A DNA stretch of 64,000 nucleotides, taken from NCBI GenBank assembly GCA_020631735.1, contig CM036199.1, forward strand, positions 23,415,553-23,479,552. The letters are read 5' to 3'. Shown piece by piece: positions 49,372 to 58,999 of the stretch. The first letter of the stretch is position 1. The number at the start of each line of letters is the position of its first letter. The DNA is from Saccharum officinarum. Taxonomy: Eukaryota > Streptophyta > Magnoliopsida > Poales > Poaceae. Both the position numbers and the translations under genes were made by a program. The notes below the pieces were generated by a model. It saw nothing but the letters and a program-made list of their open reading frames with translations. It was not told the DNA's origin and made no database searches.

Positions 49372-50884
49372 TGTTAACACTAGATTATGGCAAAAGAGAT
49401 TTGCATTCATGGGCCCAGGTGTCAGACTCAAACGATCGGACCAACTAATATAAAAGAAAGAGAATTAACGTGGAGAAATCAACCAAGAAGGGCCACATCA
49501 GCAAGGATCAATTCGCATTGAGGTCGGAGAGATCGGCAAAGATATCGAAATCTATTGATTAGGGTCTGAGTCATATTTTGTTTTCTAAATATTGTAATTG
49601 AGTCATGTTCGGTTAGGACTTATCTCGGGCTATAAATAAGAAAGCCCCGACCATTGTAAAGACAATCAATCAATCAATACGAACAACCCTTTTCGGCTCT
49701 GGCCAAACCCTTAGGAGTAGGAGTAGGAGTAGAGTAGATTTCGATGAAATCTTCAAACAAGCAGGGCTGCATCGGTTGGGTCCGACCTCTAGTTTGCTTG
49801 TAAGTATTGCCACGATTTATATCTTGTTTGTAAGGTTGCATCGATTAGGTTCGACCTCGTGCAAGCTTGGTATAAGCTAGTTATCGGTTTAGATCTTATT
49901 TGTAAGGTTGTATTGGTTAGGTCCAACCTCTTACAAATAGTCGATCTAAGCTAGTTATCGGCTCTATTAGATTTGGCAATCTAGTAGATTCATTAAGTTA
50001 TCGATATTGTTTATTTAAATTAATTTATTTATTATAACAATATCACTACCCAATCAAGATTGACAATTGCTAGCTTCTAATATCATTAAAATCCGTTGTT
50101 TTAGATGCTTTTATGATTATCTCTATCAAAACAGTCGATTTATGTTTATATCGGCAAATATGTTGATCTTGATTGTTACATGCTGTGCGTTCGAGTTATT
50201 TGTGCAATTATAGATGAATTTGAGATTAAAGTAGGCTTGACCTGATGGCTTGTTATGGCTGTATCTTCGGACCCCACTATCAAGTTTATTAGACCAGGTT
50301 TGTTTTGATCTTAGATCTATTTATGATTGAATGGATAGACTTCGTTCGTGCTTCATGGACCCTGTATCGGCTAAATAGCTGACCCAATTACGCTTTCACC
50401 GATAGCCTGTATGCGTAGCTCAATTAGGTGCTGATACTCTTTTATACTCGTTTTATATACTTAGAACGCACCATTATTAAGGTTGCATCCTCGGGATCCC
50501 CACTGTTAGCGATGTTCTGAATATATCTAGCAAGTGTAGGAGGTGCTTATTACTATATTTAATTATTACTTTAAATAGTCGTTCTGATCTTATTATTATT
50601 ATTGCAAACTTTATTGTTAGGGTTGACTTTGTAGCCAATTTCCTTTGATCACTGGCTATCTTATGGCCACATATACTGGAACTGCCTGGTAACAAGCCGG
50701 CAGGTTCTATGATTTGACGTTTTCTTTTCCCTTGTCAACTACAGGGTCAAATTGACTGGCACACCTTGGTTCGTTCTCATCTAGACCAGCTTGTTAAGGC
50801 TTAGGGAATCTCGAATACTCTTGCTTCACACGATCCTGCATGGCTCCCAAGTGTGTTGGCATAGGAACACATTTTATGTCAACA
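49372..50884 (+). mobile_element. E2 5' LTR (contig B copy)
   Basis: Corresponds to 28612-30127, with a TATAAATAAG box at 49631-49640 and end ...TTATGTCAACA at 50884. Differences from the first copy are homopolymer changes plus at least one substitution (ATATCGGC vs ATATCGAC near 50147). Confidence 0.7.
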
Positions 50885-50922
50885 CACTTTTTGGCACGCT
50901 CGGTGGGACCACAATCATCATC

Positions 50923-53339
50923 ATGTCTACATCCGTTGGTAGTGAAGCTATTCTCAATGTGACTTTTGAGGAACTTCCTGAAGAAAGGCGTAATACTATT
51001 GAAAGGACAATGCAACAGTTCAAGGACAAGTGTATGTTATCATATGCCAAAGACCATGAAGGGAAGATATACTAGAAGACTTATTTGCCTAGAGTGCTCC
51101 TTGACGGACAACCAGATCCAAATGACACTGCAGTTCGTCATGCGATGTATGAGACCATCACCCAAGCTATGAGCACAACGCTTGCCAATCATAATGATGT
51201 ATTCTTGGCGAGCTTGACAAATTCTTTGAAGGAGTCTTTAGGTGCGGGCATACAATCTCGAGGACCAGCATATTCTAATCATAATACAGGTCCTAGAAGA
51301 AGTGATGCAACTGCAACAAATGTTACCCCAGGTCTCAATGGTCAAGCATCAGGAGGGATACCCATACAACAAGGAGGTGTATCCGCTCAACAAGGAGGAA
51401 ACGGGCAGCATTCTATGCAATAGCCAATGGTTGACTATAGTGTTTGTCAATCGGCTGTAAAAATTGCCCCTAGGTACAGGATAATTGTTAGGGATTTTAA
51501 TGCTCCACCTTACCAGGGAAAAGTTGCACTAGGAGAAATCCATCCAGGGTATCATTATGCTAGTGATTTTTATACTCTAAATGCTATTGAGAATCCTGAG
51601 TATCAGAATGTTCCTTAAGGAACCCAAGGTTCTGGACAGCAAAGCCATGGCAATACAAGTACGCAGAATCCTACGGTAGCTCAGGTAGATGAGTTGATGG
51701 GTAAGGTAACTGAGATGATGCAGAGGCGGTTTGGTTCAAAGCCAAAGAATTCAACAATTACTTATAGGAATCCATATCCATCATGGTATGATCAAGTGGT
51801 GTTACCTCCACGGTATAGGATTCTTGATTTTGTCAAATTCACTGGGACTGGATCTACCTCGACTATGGAGCATATTAGTTAATATTTAGCTCAGCTTGGG
51901 GAATTGTCTGATGAACTAGTGTTCAGAGTATGGTTTTCCCTCTGTCTCTATTTGGTCCTGCCTTCTCGTGGTTTGCATCTTTACCATATGACTCTATTGT
52001 GGGGTGGGAAGACCTGGAATCAAAGTTCCATCAATACTTCAATTTAGGAGTTACAGAAAAAGGGATTGTAGATTTAGTTGATGTCAGGCAGGGAAGCAGC
52101 GAATCTAGAAGCCATTATATTCAAAGGTTCAGAGATGTCAGAAACTAATGCTACTCACTGACACTATCAGACACAGAGTTGGTTGGTATTGCAATTCGAG
52201 GTTTATTGCCAGCACTCAAAGAAAAGATTGGCAGTGATTATCCAAATCTTGCAGCATTGGCCAAGAAATTGGCCAGCCTAGATGCTCAATACAAATATTC
52301 AAGATTTAATAAATCTTAGAAAGCTGTAAATGTTGGTTTTAACTTTGATACAATTTTTCAAGAGGTTGGTAGTGAAAGTGAAAGTGAAGATGAAGCCAAC
52401 GAAGTTGCTGCCGTTGATTAGGCTTGGAAGCATGCAGAGTACATGCCTTGGGCTAAGTCTAAAATTGTTGATAATGAAGATGACAAGACATATAGTTTTG
52501 ATATTACTAAAGCCGATAAGATTTTTGATTACCTGCTTGAAAAAGGTCAGATTAAGTTAACAGGTAATCATAAAATACCTTCGGTTGAAGAACTTAAGAA
52601 AAGAAGATAATGCAAATATCACAATTCTTCCACGCACACCACTAATGATTGCAAAGTTTTTAGAGAGCTAATTCAGAAGGCCATTGAAAAGGGCAGGATA
52701 GGACTTGAAAATAAGAAAGGAAGTAGTATGGGTATTGAAGGCCATCCTTTTCCCACAAATATGGTTGCTCCATCTTTTCCACGAGGGAATTTTAAAGTAC
52801 TTACCTCAGAAAGAGCCAAGAAAGCTGAGACTATTGATTCTAAGAAATAAATATTGGCTAAAGAATATAGGGAGATCAAGGCAAAACAGAATCAACAAAA
52901 TAGCCGATACGATCAATTTGAAACTTCTAAAGCTGGTGCAGCACGCAAGCGTCCACCTCTCGAATCTTGTTGAATAAATGGCAGCGTTAGAAAGAAAATG
53001 AATAGATTCAGCAAGAAAGAGAATATCAGGAATGGCTTGAGTAAGAAGAGTACAGGAATTACCGCGATGGAGAAAGAAGAGCAAGAGAGGAGAATGAATC
53101 TCATTGGAATTGTCCTTTCTTTAGACATTGTTGGAATGAAGGCTTAAAGCTTCCTACTCTCAATAATTGCCCAGAGTGTAGTGATCAATATTGGGAGTAC
53201 AGGCAAGCTAGAGCCAACCATCGATCGTGCATGATCGTATGGATCGGCGCTTAAAAATAGAAAGTGTTCATGATCGACTCGGAAAAAGAATTGCTGATTA
53301 GGATATAGTCGAACAAGACGTGGGTGGTTATAAACAAGA
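50923..53339 (+). pseudogene. E2 gag with zinc-binding motifs
   Basis: The first four open segments (from ATG 50923) share one frame, interrupted by stops at 51073, 51421, 51616 and 51880. A shift near 51925 leads into GPAFSWFASLPYDSIVGWED (51930 frame), the conserved capsid region of plant gag, with further stops after it. A Cys/His segment, CKYHNSSTHTTNDC, begins at 52611. A second one at 53096-53225 reads WNCPFFRHCWNEG followed by NNCPEC; both are usual in grass Tat-type polyproteins. The reading is cut at 53339 by E3 and resumes after 60154. Several stops look like CAA/CAG to TAA/TAG changes, consistent with cytosine methylation decay. Confidence 0.8.
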
Positions 53340-53344
53340 GGAGT
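53340..53344. repeat. Target site duplication of E3, left
   Basis: GGAGT directly before the E3 terminus TGATACGC. An identical GGAGT follows the other end at 60150-60154. A perfect 5-bp duplication is the expected integrase signature and shows that E3 inserted as a unit. Confidence 0.9.
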
Positions 53345-54495
53345 TGATACGCTCAGGGGGTCCCAATCTTCACGACGTAGGATGATCACCGATAACTAGC
53401 TGAAGAACAGCCGGATAACTTGCTGCAGGCAGCGATAACTAGTGCAACCTGGCAAATAAAACTCGAAGCCAACCACCGTCTTTAACCGACAACCTGAATC
53501 GAGGATTCGCCCAACCACACTCTCAAAGAACCAACCAACACAGCCTACAATCAATCGAGGAAACCTCGAAGGGAGTAGGAGCACCAATTGGGAGCGGATG
53601 AAGCCGCCGCTTCTGTAAATCTCGCAAAGGAAATCACAAGAGCAAAGGGGTAGAGATCTCTCTCAATATTTGTTAGCACACAGCTGAACAAAAGGGGGGT
53701 TTGTATTCTATTATCAAAAGTCTATGAATGCTATGGAGTAAGGGGATATTTATACAAGGAACAACCCTCCTGGATAGGTAGAAACACGAAATGAAAAAGA
53801 TAAGTCGAACTATGTGAAAGGGCCTCTTCGAACTGGCTTCCTGCTGGATTCCCGTGTGGCTGTTTGACTTCTGCGCAGTATTCAGTGTTTTGACAATAAC
53901 TCCATCTTGAAAACTCCAAATGACATGCGGTTTGTTGGGTTGGAAAGTTAACTTGATAACCTTTCACACCATGTGCAGCATGTACCACGAAATATTGTAG
54001 ATTGGTATAGTTTTGCATGGGAACTTGGACATCAGGCTGACTGCTGACTAGCTGACCAGTCTGTACTAAATCAGTCGAATCTCAACATTGGAGAATCCAA
54101 ATCAAGTGAGAGAACTTGGGCTTGAAACTAGACTTGATAGGCTTTCCAACAAGTCCTCATGGGCCTTCATAGCTTTTGCGAGCAAAAAGTTGTGACTAAT
54201 TCTTTCTGATGGTTCTGTCACACGGGACTGGCTCGAACGTGATCCTCCTCTTTGGTTCACCCTTGGTGTCTTCTTGTCATCCTCCGTGGTGCACCTAAGT
54301 AATAGCAACGTGCACGACTTAGGCAGTATATAATTCTCATTAACATTAAAATGATTTTCAGAAAGTAGCGCGTGCACCTCTTGTTGTAGCTTCTTGGCTC
54401 GACTACGTGTAATTGGTCCATCAAAGACTTGGACTGGTGTTGGTGTAACTTGACTTGGAGGTTGTAACATGTTGTTGGTTGTCGTGGTCATATCA
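53345..54495 (-). repeat. E3 3' LTR
   Basis: This is the left LTR on the + strand and the 3' LTR of the minus-strand element. It runs from TGATACGCTC to GTCATATCA. Its first part in element sense contains an intact 129-codon frame (54102-54491) with a pol-tail motif. It is nearly identical to 59000-60149. Confidence 0.92.
54102..54491 (-). CDS. LTR-encoded polyprotein tail (E3 3' LTR)
   Basis: A 129-codon frame starts (MTTTTNNMLQPPS) four bases inside the LTR, just after the polypurine tract. Residues 24-39 read FDGPITRSRAKKLQQE, which matches the G-P-x-T-R-x-R-A-K tail that closes the polyprotein of many grass chromovirus-type elements, where coding runs from the internal region into the 3' LTR. 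The upstream internal frame ends at the polypurine G-run in a different register, so the two are separated by a homopolymer-length change. An identical copy lies in the other LTR (59756-60145), where it would be in the leader. Function unknown. Confidence 0.55.
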   Translation of the reverse strand: MTTTTNNMLQPPSQVTPTPVQVFDGPITRSRAKKLQQEVHALLSENHFNVNENYILPKSCTLLLLRCTTEDDKKTPRVNQRGGSRSSQSRVTEPSERISHNFLLAKAMKAHEDLLESLSSLVSSPSSLT

Positions 54496-55975
54496 TCCTC
54501 CCCCCTTGAAAAAGAGTCGTCCTCGACTCTAATCCATCGAAGTCCAAAAATTGTGCTTGGCCAACAGGGGTAGATGCTATGTTTCTATTGCAATCTCCTT
54601 CTTCCATCACAGCAATGTGTTTGAATCTGTAATCATATAAACCAAGTAGTAGTCTTATAGGTGGAAACCAAAAGGATTTAGAATCAAGTTTAGCTTTCAC
54701 CTTGAATGGATCCTTAGAATTAAGAGTGAATGTTGATGTCCTTGGTATGATCCTATCATCCTTCCTCTCTTCAAAAAAACTTGTCCTCTGCTTTTGCTCT
54801 CCTGAAAACAGTCTAAAGAAAATAGAGAGTGGATGCATATGCCAATTGCTATGATTACTTGTTGAAGATTGTTCATTATCTTCTTTATAATTCATATGCA
54901 CATTATTTCCTTTTCGATGAGATGAATAGTTTCTCAGATTTTGTGAACCTGAAATTAACTTTGAAAATGGAGGCACAAAAATTTCTGTTAAACCACTCAT
55001 TTGATTCAGGTTATCATGTTTTATCTTTGCAAAATCAAACATTTCAACAGATGTGAACGAAGCATGTCTGGTATTCCAATAATTCTTGATGCTCAACTCA
55101 TGCAAAGGTTTAGTAATGTACCTTTCATACTCAATGGTTCCACATGTATATAGAAAGACTTTGGGTGAATGAACCAAACACATTTGCACAAGATTTCTTT
55201 GTTTCAGTGAAGAATATGAACAAGAAAATAACACTGATTGTTCTGAACAACAAGCTCTAAACAACCTTTTTATCTCAAATAAAGAAAAGTATGGTTCACA
55301 AGATGTACAACTCATTTTATTCAACTTCAATTCAGCAATGTTGTGACATGTTATGCAAAGAGCACAAACATAAAATTTATTTATAATGTAGTGTCCAATG
55401 ATGTTAAATGTAAACTTGCAGCTGTAGGCACTATTCAAAGATTTCATAGATGATATATCAAGAACACTTTCAACCATTTTATTAATATTAACAAATTCAT
55501 CAAGCTTGACATAGAACATACATTCAGCAGGAGATATTCTTCTAAAGAATTCAGCATGACTAATCAATTTCACACGGCCCACATTATCGACATGTAAATT
55601 ATCATATATTTCAGTCAAAGTATAGCAATGGTCATGCATGATTGAACAATGTTTGTCAACTTTCCAAATTTCAGCACTTGTATCAACATGTGGATCAATC
55701 AAATCAGCATAAAGATTTCGTGTATACTCAATTTTAGTTGAAGCAAATTTGTCATCACAATTACTGGTCAATATATGTTGCAGATTCAGTTCTAAATTGT
55801 TTGCATTACCTTTCAGATTTTGTGATGGTGCATGAATGATGCATTGTATCTCTGAACTTTTACCTTTTTCCTTGTCATGGTTCAGGTTTTGCACAGCATA
55901 GAGTTGGTTCTCAATAATGGCAACCCTCGCATTTCTCTGGCCAAGTTTGGGGGTCTTTTGAGCAGCCATCTCCAC
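54488..55975 (-). CDS. E3 unknown reading frame, C-terminal half (replaces pol)
   Basis: 495 codons counted from a GTG at 55975; the first in-frame ATG is two codons later at 55969. The frame is the same as that of 55982-57358, from which a single TAA at 55982-55984 separates it, so both were probably one protein. No protease, RT, RNase H or integrase motif is visible. Residues 204-226 contain a Cys/His cluster, CxxCxxCH then CxxC, with further paired Cys at 242-243, suggestive of metal binding. Residues near the end, FDGLESRTTLFQGG, match the pre-polypurine tail of grass gypsy polyproteins, so only the tail of pol survives. I do not recognise the rest. Confidence 0.6.
   Translation of the reverse strand: MEMAAQKTPKLGQRNARVAIIENQLYAVQNLNHDKEKGKSSEIQCIIHAPSQNLKGNANNLELNLQHILTSNCDDKFASTKIEYTRNLYADLIDPHVDTSAEIWKVDKHCSIMHDHCYTLTEIYDNLHVDNVGRVKLISHAEFFRRISPAECMFYVKLDEFVNINKMVESVLDISSMKSLNSAYSCKFTFNIIGHYIINKFYVCALCITCHNIAELKLNKMSCTSCEPYFSLFEIKRLFRACCSEQSVLFSCSYSSLKQRNLVQMCLVHSPKVFLYTCGTIEYERYITKPLHELSIKNYWNTRHASFTSVEMFDFAKIKHDNLNQMSGLTEIFVPPFSKLISGSQNLRNYSSHRKGNNVHMNYKEDNEQSSTSNHSNWHMHPLSIFFRLFSGEQKQRTSFFEERKDDRIIPRTSTFTLNSKDPFKVKAKLDSKSFWFPPIRLLLGLYDYRFKHIAVMEEGDCNRNIASTPVGQAQFLDFDGLESRTTLFQGGRMI
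54496..54507 (-). other. Polypurine tract of E3
   Basis: On the minus strand, AAGGGGGGAGGA lies immediately before the LTR start TGATATGACC. It overlaps the end of the upstream reading frame, which reads SRTTLFQGG there, as in related elements. Confidence 0.88.
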
Positions 55976-55981
55976 CGAATC

Positions 55982-57358
55982 TTATTTATAGACCTGCATG
56001 TTAGGAGAAACAACACTAAGAGTAGACATTAGTGGGTTAGTGTTAAAATCAACCGTGCATGCCTTGCAATAAAGCTCTCTCTTTTTGTGTGGTGTATCCC
56101 TCACACTCATACTGTGGATACTCTCAATCTCACATTTGGTGGAATCACACAACTCACTTTTGTTTTCACTCTCACTCAATTTGGCTATGTGGCACTCATT
56201 CTCACAAGGGATTTGATGCATAATATCTTCAATGTCTTCTAGAGCAACATATGAATATCTTCCATCATTCATGACGTAATCGATTGCCATTGGGGCAGTA
56301 ATGGTGGCAGCAACACCATCAGGTCTATCCTCTTCAAACAATGATGATCTCTCAATTGCTAATGTGGATTCATCTCCACTAATATTGCCTTCAATCTGAA
56401 CTTTCTGTGGCATTGGAATAGCAATAGATGCAACCAAATAATCATCTTTGACCTCCTCCAAAGATGCTGGACTGGCATTAGTATAAGTGGAATCATGTGC
56501 ACTAATCTTTCCTTCATTAATCTCAACACTCTGTGACATGGGGGAGCACAAAATTTCAGCACCACTGTCCAATAATTCATCACATAATGCAGCTGATGGT
56601 ACAACACATCTTGACACCACATTTGTGCTTGGAACCATGTTGGTTTGAAACTTTAGATCCATTAGATCATGATGAACTTCATCTTGGACAGATTTATTAC
56701 TAGCAATAGACGGCACAATAGCATCATCTTTGTGCTCACATTCAGCTCTCAAACTGAAACATTGATTGGCCTTCAAATTCAGATTAGATTCACCTTCAAA
56801 AATCAGAGTGTTGTCAACCTCTTGGTCATAATTGGGTACTGAATTTTCATCAGATGACATAGAAAATTTCTGGACAGATTTGGAGCATATAACTTCTCCA
56901 CTTTTAGCACTAGAACAAGGCTTAGAACTTTTAAGATCTGCAGCACTTGTGTTCAGACATGGTGGTAGTGCTTCTTGATGAAAATTTTTTAGATTTCCAT
57001 GGCGTGGAACTGTAGCATGTTCCCTCAACTCAACACACAAAGGATCAGCCTCGATCAGAGAAGTACCTTCTCTAGTTTCACAACTCAACTGATGATCTTC
57101 CACAACTTGCATAGTGGCTTCTGCTACCTCACTTTGTGTGTCATGTGCAGCTGAATTTTCTTCTTGATCTTGCTCAAAACTAAGACAAACATTGATGGGA
57201 ACATTTGTAACTTGATTCTCATCAACCTCAGATTGTAAATGGCACTTTGGGATAGCAACAACATCAAGAGATGGTGTAACACTATGATCCATTGTAATGT
57301 CACACACCTCACCATTTTCCATATCAATTTGGGACATAGAGCCTTCTTCTTGCTGCAC
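55982..57358 (-). CDS. E3 unknown reading frame, N-terminal half
   Basis: 458 codons from a GTG; the frame is open further upstream to about 57445, where it reads RGHVVPK, apparently the end of a gag zinc knuckle. It is therefore likely a continuation of gag after a frame change and not an independent start. The protein is acidic, rich in Ser, Glu and Val, with imperfect internal repeats of the type VASIAIPMPQKV / VAATITAPM, and looks largely disordered. No known domain is recognised. It occupies the position where protease and RT would lie in an autonomous relative. It ends QVYK then TAA, and the same frame continues. Confidence 0.6.
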   Translation of the reverse strand: MQQEEGSMSQIDMENGEVCDITMDHSVTPSLDVVAIPKCHLQSEVDENQVTNVPINVCLSFEQDQEENSAAHDTQSEVAEATMQVVEDHQLSCETREGTSLIEADPLCVELREHATVPRHGNLKNFHQEALPPCLNTSAADLKSSKPCSSAKSGEVICSKSVQKFSMSSDENSVPNYDQEVDNTLIFEGESNLNLKANQCFSLRAECEHKDDAIVPSIASNKSVQDEVHHDLMDLKFQTNMVPSTNVVSRCVVPSAALCDELLDSGAEILCSPMSQSVEINEGKISAHDSTYTNASPASLEEVKDDYLVASIAIPMPQKVQIEGNISGDESTLAIERSSLFEEDRPDGVAATITAPMAIDYVMNDGRYSYVALEDIEDIMHQIPCENECHIAKLSESENKSELCDSTKCEIESIHSMSVRDTPHKKRELYCKACTVDFNTNPLMSTLSVVSPNMQVYK

Positions 57359-57417
57359 AACAAAGTTCTTCTTGGAGTTGATTTGTTGATGTTCACTTCT
57401 CTTGGTACTAGAATCAA

Positions 57418-58059
57418 CTAAAGAAACTTTTGGGACAACATGTCCTCTCTTCTTGCATGGACTTGATGATTGCTTTTTCCAACAATGGAGGACATAATGG
57501 GCTGCAACTTAGCACTTTTATCTTGGCACAAACTAATGTTCTGGGTGACCTTGCCTTGCTGCACCTTCATAACTTTCTTTTCCTCTCTAATTGCACAACT
57601 TAGAAGATCTTGCATACTTCTAAAATATTTGCCCTCAAGTGCAGTAGCAATGTTATTATTAAGACCTCTCTCAAAATATTCCATTGCATTCATGTCATCA
57701 ACAACATTTGCACGATGCAAGGAAGAATTCAGCTTATCATAATATGCTTGGACAGATTTACTACCTTGCTTCACACGCTACAAACGACGAAGCAAAATCA
57801 GCCGATATTCCCTTGGAACAAATTCTTTTCTCATGGCCTTCTTCAAATCTTCCCAATTCTTGATGAGATGCTTATGTGGATATTGTTTCCACCAATCATG
57901 AGCATAATCTTCAAATTCAAGCACAACTCGTGATATCTCCTTGGCTTCTGAAAAATCTTGAACCTCAAGTTCAATCTCCATTTCTTCTGCCCAAACGAGA
58001 AATTCCTCCGGATCATTACTTCCATAGAATGGAAGATTGGTATATCTTCGGCCTGTCAT
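57418..58059 (-). pseudogene. E3 gag (retrotransposon gag domain)
   Basis: The protein starts MTGRRYTNLPFYGSNDPEEF and contains FLVWAEEMEIELE, then WWKQYPHKHLIKNWEDLKKA and FVPREY, the core of the plant retrotransposon gag domain. After one in-frame TAG (57778-57780) it continues KQGSKSVQAYYDKL...FERGLNNNIATALE, the second half of the same domain, as in Tekay/chromovirus gag. The frame closes with TAG at 57418-57420. The zinc knuckle expected at the end is degraded and lies in the neighbouring frame. With one stop the protein could be made only by readthrough. Confidence 0.8.
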
Positions 58060-58985
58060 GGTTATTGCATATGCAAAATAGCAAGCTTATATGTGGTATA
58101 GGAAAATATGTAGAACTCTCACAACCTCACCTCTCTTACCAACCAAAGCTCTTATGAATTCCCTGCCGCGGATTACAGAGAAACAAATGTGTGGTGGTAA
58201 CTAAAAGTGATGGCGAGGCGAATACAAGACTAGAGAGTACAGATTACGGTGGTTTGTATGTGGAGCTTGGTGGAGAATAAAACAAGGAATGCAATCTAAA
58301 TTCTAGTTATTGTAATATTAAGTAACAATCCAAACTAGAAGTTCTCTGCCTAGTGCTGATCACAGAATATGAATGAGATGTAAATCGATCACACACACAT
58401 GCAAGGAAATTTCAGATTTGATGCAAACAAGGAGTATGATTGGGATGCAAGTGTTGCAATCAAACCCAACCAAAATTTTGCACCAAACAAGGATAGCACA
58501 CTGGTTGCACTACCTGATATGAAAACTTTCAGCACTTGTGCACATAAACCTACTGATCTTTCAACCTTTCTTTCTCAGTTTTTCTCTATTCTTTTTTTTA
58601 TTTTTCTTTCTTCTCTTTTTTTTTGACACACTTTTTTTTATAACTAAACACAAAGACCAGATTAAGACACTTACACAATTAAGATAAGAACAAAACACAA
58701 CCGGTAGCTATAATAGGATCAAAGTTTACGCGAAGGACATGATATGAGTTTTTAGATTTTTTTGTAGGGATTTTCAGATATATAAAGAGGCTCAAAGGAC
58801 ACGCAAAGGATAATGATCAGCAACTAAAACAAAGACTCTAATGAACTGAAACTTAACAAAACTCACTAAAATAACAGATTGAAACAAAGGGCTAAAGCAA
58901 TGTATTTTTTTAGGCTTTTTGGTGGATAGGACGAAACAAAATATATAAGTAGCTAAGGGAAAGAAATCCTACCGTGGTAACGAAA
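58060..58985 (-). other. E3 5' untranslated leader
   Basis: About 0.93 kb between primer site and gag ATG. It is AT-rich, with long homopurine/homopyrimidine runs (T-rich on the + strand near 58560-58640). I see no coding frame in element sense. It would contain the packaging and dimerisation signals of the element RNA, but none can be pinpointed from sequence alone. Confidence 0.6.
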
Positions 58986-58997
58986 GCTTTGATACCA
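58986..58997 (-). other. Primer binding site of E3
   Basis: The + strand GCTTTGATACCA reads TGGTATCAAAGC on the minus strand, a tRNA-iMet type site with one base differing from the TGGTATCAGAGC used by T. It lies two bases inside the 5' LTR boundary at 59000 and fixes the orientation. Confidence 0.88.
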
Positions 58998-58999
58998 GA

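Larger units (their letters stand above)
31218..51876. repeat. Second copy of 10438-31117 (probable false duplication)
   Basis: This block repeats the 20,680 bases before the gap in the same order and orientation, to the last base before the N run. The offset falls from 20,780 to about 20,753 within the first 4.5 kb, then varies by only a few bases. Nearly all differences are one-base homopolymer length changes, for example CCGGGG/CCGGGGG (19990 vs 40747) and ACCCCC/ACCCCCC (26575 vs 47335). It contains second copies of T, S, E0, E1m and the E2 start. The simplest reading is two overlapping contig ends placed side by side. Confidence 0.85.

Noticed and set aside
10438..51876. A real segmental tandem duplication of 20.7 kb
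   Set aside because: Possible in principle, but the exact meeting at a placeholder gap, homopolymer-type differences and error-rich ends favour unmerged overlapping contigs. Kept as the alternative in the finding.
58399..58626. 75-codon + strand frame in the E3 leader
   Set aside because: It is antisense to the element, ends in a low-complexity T-rich stretch and has no motif.
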